64,000 bases of DNA from Hyaloscypha bicolor E. Lineage: Eukaryota; Ascomycota; Leotiomycetes; Helotiales; Hyaloscyphaceae. The translations under genes and the position numbers were made by a program. Below the pieces are notes generated by a model that was given only the letters and a program-made list of their open reading frames with translations, searched no databases and was not told where the DNA came from. Below are positions 56,876 to 64,000 of this stretch, piece after piece; within the stretch, counting starts at the first letter, position 1; each line of letters opens with the position of its first letter. The stretch lies in assembly GCF_002865645.1 (NCBI RefSeq), contig NW_020194685.1:1130807-1194806 (forward strand). The letters are read 5' to 3'.

Positions 56876-59117
56876 ATGAACACAGCACATGGTCACCCGG
56901 AGACTTCGACACTAATGGACTCCAACAGCGCCCCAGCGAACATGGCGACGATGAACGACAGCCAGAACGGAATGTCCCAGTGGAATCCAGTCAATGAGGA
57001 GCAGGGGGGTAACGGCGGTAAGAAACCTCGGTGGAGCGACGACGAAGATAAGACACTTTGCGAGCTGTTGAAGACCCAGTAAGTTCCCCTTTCGGATGTC
57101 TCACGAGCTGTGGAACATCCCAGCTCCCTTACAGAATGACTATGGACGATGCTAACTATGATCTAGCTGGCAACTCGAAAAGGATAACTTGGCCAAGCTG
57201 AACGGCACGAAGTTCTGGCCACTCATCTCGGCGAAGCTTAAGGAATGTGGCTTCGACAGGACTTCGGAACAATGCAGAAGCTATTGGTACGGCCAACTGC
57301 GTCTTCGAACTGAGTTCAAGGACACTCTACAGTTCCGCTCAGTCAACGAACGCAACAATACGCCTCTATCTATGGCCTCCAAGACTGCAACGGATACCAC
57401 CGCATCAGGAGCATCCATGTTTGGAAAACGCAGTAGCTCTGGATCATTCTCCACCATTGAGGCCGGAACAGGCACTACCTCTGGTTCATTGCTCAACACT
57501 GGGGCAGAACCTTCTGGGGAAACCACAACTGAGACTCCGAAGACTAGAAGTGACATTTCCTTTCAGTCAATGTCCAAGGCCGTCTTTGAAGCCGACCATA
57601 CTCTTTCATCCTCAATGTCCAAATCAAAGAAGGAGAATGGCGGGATGGCCCGCTGGGCCGAACACGAGACTCAAAAGCTACGTGAACTCGTTATTGCCAA
57701 ACGCAAATCTATGGGCATGGACAAAAAGGAACTCGGTCTCGCGTTCTGGACTTCAATCTCCCAGGAGCTCGAGAACAATCAAATCCACCGTTCCCCGCAA
57801 GCATGCGCACGTCGCTTCCAGAGAACCAGCAAATTAGGAGCGACAGAGCCAGGTCTTCGATCAGATGACACGCCTGATCCAATGCCTGAGAAGGCTAGCC
57901 CGTACTACCCAAAGCCGAACAATGAGGGTACCGACACCGATGCTGATGCTGATGATGGCTCCAAGTCGGACCTGAACGATGGCGATACCCCTTACGGCGA
58001 GCCACGACGTGGATCACGCAAGCGAGTAAGCAAGGGAGTTTGGACCGACGAGGAGCACAACAGATTGGTGCAGCTTATGAAAGCACGAAGACAATTGGAG
58101 AGCGAGGATGAGAGTCTGGAGAAGCTCAGCAACTATAAGCTATATGCTCTGGTCTCGAAGCAGCTCAAGCAATACCTCATCGAGAGAAGTGCTGGCGCTT
58201 GTAACCTTTACTGGAACAACAAAGGATTTGCTCGTTCCGGATTTGACAACTCTCCAGCAATTTCTCGGGAAGGAAACCTCAGAAAGTCTTCTACCCGGGA
58301 ATTGTCTCCAGTAGGCAAGAACATCGAAAATGCCTTTTCTCGGCTGCCCCGTCAAGATTTTGATGACTCGCCTGTTATCCAAGGCTTTCGCAAGGTAAGA
58401 AGCCAGCCCATAACATTGTACAGTATTATTGAGCATAATGGAAAACGCATGATGCTGACAGGCTAGGAGGATGCTGGGCAGTTACCAGCTGCTGCTAAGC
58501 GCCCGAGGGGACTCAGTGAATTCCTTAGTGAGGAGGATCACGACAACGAGCCAAACGATCTGGACAGAGTCAAGCGTAGACGCTCTGCAGGGGACGCTTT
58601 GAGCAACAAAGAGAACATTGACGTAGGTTTGAATGACCCACATCGATATGTACATTGCTAAACTCTCTAGACCGCCGAAGGTACCCTTGGAACGAGCCCG
58701 GGCATGGTCAAGCGTCGTGCTCCAAAACGTGATCCCTCTTTACACTTGATCAAGCCCAATGGCAGCATGATTGATGGCTCTCCCATTGTCCCGCACAACG
58801 CAGGAACATCGGCAGGAAGCTCTGGAGCGTACGATGCAGAACTTCCGATGAAGATGAAGATTCAGGACTTGGAGAACGAAATCTCGTCCTTGGAGACAAC
58901 CAAGAGGAAGACCGTTTCCGAGATACACGGCGACGAGTCGGAGATGTTGAGTATTCACAAAAAAATCGAGCTTCTACAAGTACAGAAGCAGAAGTTGCAG
59001 CAATCCAGGAGAGAGAAGGAAGGCCAGCTCGACGTCTACTCAAGCAAGATCGAGAAATTGACTTCCCAGAAGAAGCACCTGGAGGTCGCTCTTGACATCG
59101 TTAGAGGTAGAGCCTAG
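56876..59117 (+). CDS. Triple Myb/SANT-like DNA-binding protein with C-terminal coiled coil
   Basis: Exons 56876-57078, 57167-58394, 58467-58622 and 58671-59117 give 677 residues. Three tryptophan-anchored Myb/SANT-like units are visible: about 51-115 (PRWSDDEDKTLCELLK then EQCRSYWYGQLR), about 227-290 (ARWAEHETQKLRELVI then PQACARRFQR) and about 358-425 (GVWTDEEHNRLVQLMK then AGACNLYWNNKGF). Each ends in the recognition-helix position with an aromatic residue. A basic segment (KRPRGLSEF, VKRRRSAGDAL) could be a nuclear signal. Residues about 600-675 form a long coiled coil (MKIQDLENEISSLETTKRKT), suggesting dimerisation. Spacing inside the units is longer than in classic Myb. Target genes unknown. 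Confidence 0.8.
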
Positions 59118-59511
59118 GTGAGACAAATGTCCCCCACTTATCCTGGTACATTTATTATGCTTGTCCTCTCAACGTCTAGGACAAGCATGTCATAAGATTG
59201 CTTGTATGTTTCTTTCCCGAATATTGGTCTTTCTCGGCATCATTCGAGGGAGCCGGGAGAGCGAATTATAACGGTCCCCAAAGGATCATGAGCCTCATGT
59301 ATGATTGTATGACTAGCAACCAATATAAGACACTTCGCATGATATGCTCGTCCAAACTGGCTCGTGAATTTGGCGTTGACGCCTGGTTCTTGACCTCGCA
59401 GGGCAGCTGATAGACGAGCCGTTGACCTCCCGTCAACTGCCTAACAACTAACAAGCCTCTCTTGGACCATAATAGGGTACTTGGTTCTCAATCTTGAAGA
59501 ACAAGCCTTTT
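59118..59511. other. Intergenic region between convergent genes
   Basis: 394 bp of 3' flank between the Myb-like gene and FYV7. Nothing else seen. Confidence 0.5.
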
Positions 59512-60158
59512 TCATTCCCCAACAATCCTTCTGACTTTTTCCAGCAGCACCTTGCTCTCCTTTCCGAGCTTCCTCTGCCCATTCTTCCCCCCTGTCCGTG
59601 CCTTCGCCATAGCCTTCCGGAACCGTTCCCTCTCCTCGATCTTCTGCTTCTTCTCTTTTTCTCTCCTCTCAAACTCTAGCCGCCTAGCTTCAGCCTCTGC
59701 TTTCTTCTGCGCAGCAAATGCTTGCTCTTTCTCAAAATACCCCGGCCTCTTCGACCTCCGCTGCTGAGGGCCCTGAGAGAACGATTGTGTTTGGTTGACA
59801 GGTGGAGTAAGATCGCGCGGCGCATCGAGCATTGCCTGCCGCTCTGGATGGAGGTCTTGGGACGCTGGCTCGACGGGTTCTCCTGGTTCGGTGGGGATTG
59901 GTGTTGGTGTAATGGGTTCTCGTGCCTTTAGCTTTGCGTAGGATTTCTTGACTTTGGCTTTGTGGATGAGATCTTTCTTTATTTTTATTACTGGCGGGAA
60001 GTTAGCTCGCTTTCGAGGCAGGGTGGAGGAGGGAAGTAAGTGCCTTTCCGCCTGTGTGTTCCGTCTGGGAGGTTGTCTGGGCCAATCTTGAAGCCTGTGC
60101 GGTGCTTCTTGGGCTTTGGAGAGTCTGCATCATCCTCGAGGGGTCTTTTGGGCGCCAT
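59512..60158 (-). CDS. FYV7: rRNA-processing protein Fyv7
   Basis: Minus-strand exons 60158-60044 and 59990-59512 give 197 residues, the usual length. The N-terminus is basic (MAPKRPLEDDADSPKPKKHR, FKIGPDNLPDGTHRRK), followed by the family hallmark IKIKKDLIHKAKVKKSYAKL, a variable linker, and a C-terminal Lys/Glu/Arg-rich helix (RLEFERREKEKKQKIEERER). Fyv7 acts in the nucleolus in 35S pre-rRNA processing for the 40S subunit. The only intron (59991-60043) begins with GC instead of GT; it has a GCTAAC branch site and GCCAG acceptor, and no GT donor nearby would keep the hallmark intact. It diverges from the Atos-family gene, 571 bp apart. Confidence 0.88.
59991..60043 (-). other. GC-AG intron of FYV7
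   Basis: 53 nt, GCACTT at the 5' end, CTAAC branch site 8 nt before the GCCAG acceptor. Joining in phase 1 gives RRKVIKIKKDLIHK, matching the family. Confidence 0.75.
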
Positions 60159-60729
60159 GGTGGAATCGAAGATGCTTGAGTTACCTTGATGTCGTGGACA
60201 AATGATACTCAAGTCTCTATCTGCGTATCGTGGACACTGAAAAGCCAGCGCAAAAGAATGATAGCGGTTGCGTCAGACTAGCAGGGATTGTGGGGGGCGG
60301 GGCGGTACCGGGAAATCGAAGTCTCGGTTACAGATCTTTCGCCCGCAGCTGATGCGCAGAGAGTGACGATGCTCTCCTATGACATGGGCTACCAACACCT
60401 ACCTCTCTCTCGCTCTTCACGACTCACCGACTTTCTTTTGAGCCCTCTTTGCGAGTTGCCTTTCCTCGTCTTATCTTGTGTCGAATTTCATCCGAAATTG
60501 CCTTGTCTTTGCATAAGCGGAAACCTCCGCCTTTGATCGAGTCATCCATCCATCCTTTTGTGAAGTCTTGCATACAGCAGAGCACAACGAAGCGCCTCCG
60601 TCTCTCCCCGCTTTCCAGACGACCAACCTCCACGCCCTTGCTTCTTCACCGACACTCACTCTCGCAAATTGCCCAATTTCTTCACGATGCCTGTATAATA
60701 ACAAACGGAGCTTATGATAACGCTCCGAC
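60159..60729. other. Shared promoter of FYV7 and the Atos-family gene
   Basis: 571 bp between divergent starts, pyrimidine-rich toward the plus-strand gene. No coding content assigned. Confidence 0.5.
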
Positions 60730-63189
60730 ATGCCAATCTTCCAAGATGACCTGGGCGGAGGCCGAGGTACTCCGCCAACAAAGCCTGTAAAGGTTCCGCT
60801 CTCGACAACGCCGCCCGATGAGAACGTGATAACAAGGAAGGTTTCCGAAGAAAGCATACGGACCGAGTTGTGTGAAGGGCCTGTTCTGGACAACCCTGAG
60901 GACGAGAGGATTATTCCTACTCGGGCCTTGGAATCTAACTTCAAGTTGCCGATACATGGAACGTCTGATAGAGTCGAGCTTATTGAGAGACTGAAGAGAG
61001 GGGAAAGTCCGACTTGGCTGCCAAATCGAAATGTTCGTTGAATTTCCTTCCCAGATAAATTATTTCATACTAATTTACTGCAGTTGGAATCTTTACTCCA
61101 AGATTACGACCAAACTCCCCGCAAGCCCTGTTCAAACGATTCGAAGTCCTCAGCACTACTACCCTCTCCCGAAATTCCAGAAAGGGCTGCCGCGATTGAT
61201 ATCGAGCGCTCCCAGGCTGGCTTGGAGATCCAGAGACCAGGATCGGCCTTACACAGTGGTGATTTTACGGAAGGGCCGCAGCGGAGTACAGACAGCAATC
61301 ATGGCATTCTGCAGCAGGATTCGGATTTGTACAGATCAGAACGGCAGCCCTGGCTTGCCACGTCCCCTCCACGAAATTTCTCCCCTTTTCTGCTCGACCC
61401 AAGATTTCCAACTGCTGAGCAGACGCTAGGAGCACGTTCTCGAGCACCTTCGCTCTCCTCGTCATACTCCTCAAGCTTTGTACTCAAGCCACCTACCAGC
61501 CCCTTGGTTCAGTCGGAAAGCAATGACGAGCTTGAATGGCCTTCACGGAGAGAGCCCATCAATATTACTCCAGATTTTCAATCGCATCCCCGACGACACA
61601 CTCTACAAGCATCACATTCGGTTCATTCGACACCATCCGTACCAACATCATCGACTTTCAATAGACCTTTACCACATCTCCGACGAGATAATACATATCC
61701 TTACCAAGCTCACCAACCACGACGGTCGCTCAATTCCAATCAAATGTCACACCCGGAATCATCACCTCAAACGCCCGTGTTCTCCCGTTCGAGGAGACCC
61801 TCGTTTACCTCGGATAGCTCACCACTCCTTCATGCGTCAATGGTCGGGTCATACGAAGAGAGCATTCTCCGAGGGCGTATGTCAACTACGCCATCAAAAC
61901 CTCTAGACTTCTTGGCCCAGATCGGAGTCCTGGGTCTTGGTAAGTGCAAATCGAGTTTACGATGCCCAGCTCACGTGACGATACCATTTCCGGCGGTATT
62001 TTACAGCTACGAGACGACAAGCCACGGAAGGGCAGGCAAATCCGAAGATGGCCCAAGCCCTTATGTTGGTCAAATCGATCTCGAAAATAATTTGCCCAAC
62101 CCAAACGAAGCTCGAGACAGCAAGCGAAAGCGACTGAGTGCTAATATTGGACGAACTCGAATGGACGATTTGGACATGGTCGATGGTCCAAATACCAACC
62201 AGCTGACAGAACGAGACATTCGCAGAGCAGAAAAGCAAAAACGAAGATCAACGTCCCCACGAGCACCTCCGGGCGGCAGTTACAGAATTCCAGAAAAGGG
62301 CCAACTCCAAATCATTATTAAGAATCCCAACAAGACAGCCGTGAAGCTATTCCTCGTACCCTATGATCTTGCTGGCATGGAGCCAGGCACAAAAACTTTC
62401 ATTCGTCAGCGGAGCTATTCAGCTGGCCCAATCATCGACACAGCCCTGTCTTCCACACCTCAGACTCCTAGTGCGAGCCCCTTCGATCGACCTACACTAC
62501 GCTACCTTGTACATCTGCACATATGTTCGCCATCCCGCGGTCGATTCTATCTGTATAAAAGTATTAGAGTTGTTTTTGCGAATCGAGTACCAGACGGAAA
62601 GGAAAAATTACGAAACGAAATATCGTTACCTGAACCACGATTCAGTGTATATAAACCTGGCCGGGACTCCAGTCTCGGTCTTGCTCTCAGCAGTGGCGCA
62701 GGTGCAAACCTAGCAGCCGAAAAAGCATATAGAAGGCGAAGTTCGGGGTTTGCTCTTGGCCCCTCAAATCGGACGTTCGACGCCATGGACGGCATCACTC
62801 GGGCTTTGGAGAAAGGATTCAACGGTGGTCCGGCATTTGGACATGGTCGTGACTCAAGTACCACTCCTGTTCAGCCTATACCGTTCAGCCTCTACCGCAA
62901 GCCTGATCGGAGTGATGACGATCCCCTTCGGGATGACGTTCAGTCTCCATCATCAAGCAAGAGCAGTCAGCCACCGACGTCGCACGGTTCTGGGATGTCA
63001 ATATCCTGGAACAGCAACAGTCCCACCATTGGTGGTTATGACAAACTCAATAAAGGAGATTTTGGCTACGGAGGCAATATATTTGCCGGTTCCCCTGATG
63101 GAAAACAAGTGGTAGCCGAGGGTCTTTTAGCGAAGAAGTTGAGGGACCTCGGAGTCGGCATTCCAAGTCAACAAGACAATGACATTTAA
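60730..63189 (+). CDS. Atos / meiotic chromosome segregation family protein (DUF4210 + Chromosome_seg)
   Basis: Exons 60730-61032 and 61084-63189 give 802 residues. The N-terminal 100 residues (MPIFQDDLGGGRGTPPTKPV, VELIERLKRGESPTWLP) and a long Ser/Pro-rich middle lead to the DUF4210 block at about 380-450 (DFLAQIGVLG, KSSLRCPAHVTIPFPAVFYS, SPYVGQIDLE). The Chromosome_seg domain follows, in two parts (YRIPEKGQLQIIIKNPNKTA and LRYLVHLHICSPSRGRFYLY). Animal Atos (FAM214) and the S. pombe meiotic chromosome segregation protein share this pair of domains; a nuclear regulatory role is likely. Intron 1 (61033-61083) has an uncommon GTTCGT donor with TACTAAT branch and CTGCAG acceptor. A perfect-looking intron also sits inside DUF4210 (see findings). 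Confidence 0.85.
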
Positions 63190-64000
63190 GTCTATTGCCG
63201 GAGTATTGTTCACGTCTCATGGGAATACCCGGTTGGTGTAGGGAGCTTGGGTTTTTGGAAGGATTGGATATCATTTTCAGACGGGCAATTTGGACACCCC
63301 TGACGGCGTTTTTCTCCCTCTTTCTCCACCATTTACTGATTAGTACAATCAAATCGTATGTTAAACTATGATTCAGTCCCCTATATCAGATCTGCTTCGT
63401 GGTGCAACGACCCGAGCGATCTCGTGACCTCAATTGGACGATATACGTGTTTCACCACCGCCTTACAATATCCTTGCGCGGCTCTCTCTTCGAAACCTCA
63501 CTCGCGACCCTGACTCGTCCTGGCAATCTAAATACCATGCAAAACACCCAGTACCAAGGCGATTGGATGTTTGAAGGACCCAGGGACCAGAATATCCGTG
63601 AGTAACTCCTTTGCAATGTCACTTTAGCCAGTGTTAGTCTTACCAGTCGTGTTTTCAAACTTCGGACCGGTTTGGAGCATGCTGCGTCACGGCAACCAGC
63701 GGCTACGAGCCTCACATTTCCATCTACCCTTGGCGGTCACCATGAGATATTCATCTTATTTAACGCTCATTGACGTAGACGCTCAGATCAGCGAGGTCCT
63801 AATCAAGCGCCGAGGCAGGGCACTCTATCGCTATGTATATGAATTTTTATCTTTCTCTTATCTACCTTCAATTAACAGCGTTTTCACCAGCTGTGGTAAG
63901 GGCTTCGTTTTCGTGCCCGGCGTCGATACCTCTGTGTCTAGGGAGCTTCTTTGAGGAATTGAATTCTTCGTCGGTTCTGGGGACGTTTCTTGGGGACCAT
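63190..64000. other. Unassigned 3' end of window
   Basis: Downstream of the Atos-family gene. A short ATG frame at 63537 (MQNTQYQGDWMFEG) ends at a good GTGAGT donor near 63599 and may be the first exon of a gene continuing past the window, but the following sequence does not yield a clear second exon. Left unassigned. Confidence 0.35.

Noticed and set aside
57247..57837. 196-codon frame overlapping the Myb-like gene
   Set aside because: The Myb/SANT tryptophan pattern is in the other frame.
61940..62006. Treating the GTAAGT...TTTACAG stretch as a constitutive intron
   Set aside because: It encodes the conserved DUF4210 residues in the open frame; splicing would truncate the protein. Kept as a possible alternative event only.
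1..64000. CRISPR arrays, biosynthetic gene cluster or prokaryotic-type defence system
   Set aside because: No regular spacer repeats; no backbone synthase, terpene cyclase or NRPS/PKS modules; the genome is clearly fungal.

Overview
The window is nuclear DNA of a filamentous ascomycete (Pezizomycotina). The evidence is short introns (about 45-65 nt, up to about 180) with GT..CTAAC/CTAAT..AG signals, fungal protein families such as PTH11-like rhodopsin-domain, DUF2415, DUF7730-like, MTC6, FYV7, Stu1 and a LIM-RhoGAP, and a pogo/Fot1 transposon whose decay looks like repeat-induced point mutation (RIP). A helotialean (Leotiomycetes) origin is a guess from general resemblance. Exon coordinates were worked out by hand from splice signals, phase and expected protein motifs; feature spans run from start codon to stop codon and include introns.

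Layout. 1-9 kb: 3' part of a transcription factor, an F-box protein, a tiny two-exon membrane protein, a decayed PTH11-like receptor gene, and eIF3g. 9.2-11.2 kb: a complete but inactivated pogo-type element with TIRs and a TA target duplication. 11.8-24 kb: mitochondrial Hsp70 diverging from a DUF2415 WD40-like gene, a DUF7730-like gene, an L-2-hydroxyglutarate dehydrogenase-like oxidoreductase, an AT-rich relic stretch with a 96-nt foldback, and a four-exon coiled-coil protein. 24-28.6 kb: almost gene-empty. 28.6-45.4 kb: a PH-domain protein, SEC62, MTC6 (disturbed reading frame), a short-chain dehydrogenase remnant, an N-terminally anchored unknown protein, a BSP-type metallopeptidase, and the CLASP protein STU1. 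45.4-49.9 kb: a large intergenic/leader region with low-complexity tracts. 49.9-64 kb: a LIM-RhoGAP, an unknown coiled-coil protein, a triple Myb/SANT-like protein, FYV7 (with a GC-AG intron), and an Atos/meiotic-chromosome-segregation family protein.

The genes do not form a pathway or a biosynthetic cluster. Most are conserved housekeeping genes: translation (eIF3g), rRNA processing (FYV7), ER translocation (SEC62), mitochondrial protein import/folding (Hsp70), microtubules (STU1) and Rho signalling. Many are arranged as divergent pairs sharing promoters of about 260-570 bp. The unusual material is decay (transposon, PTH11-like gene, SDR fragment, MTC6) and unusual splicing. I saw no convincing undescribed system, CRISPR array, rRNA or tRNA gene.
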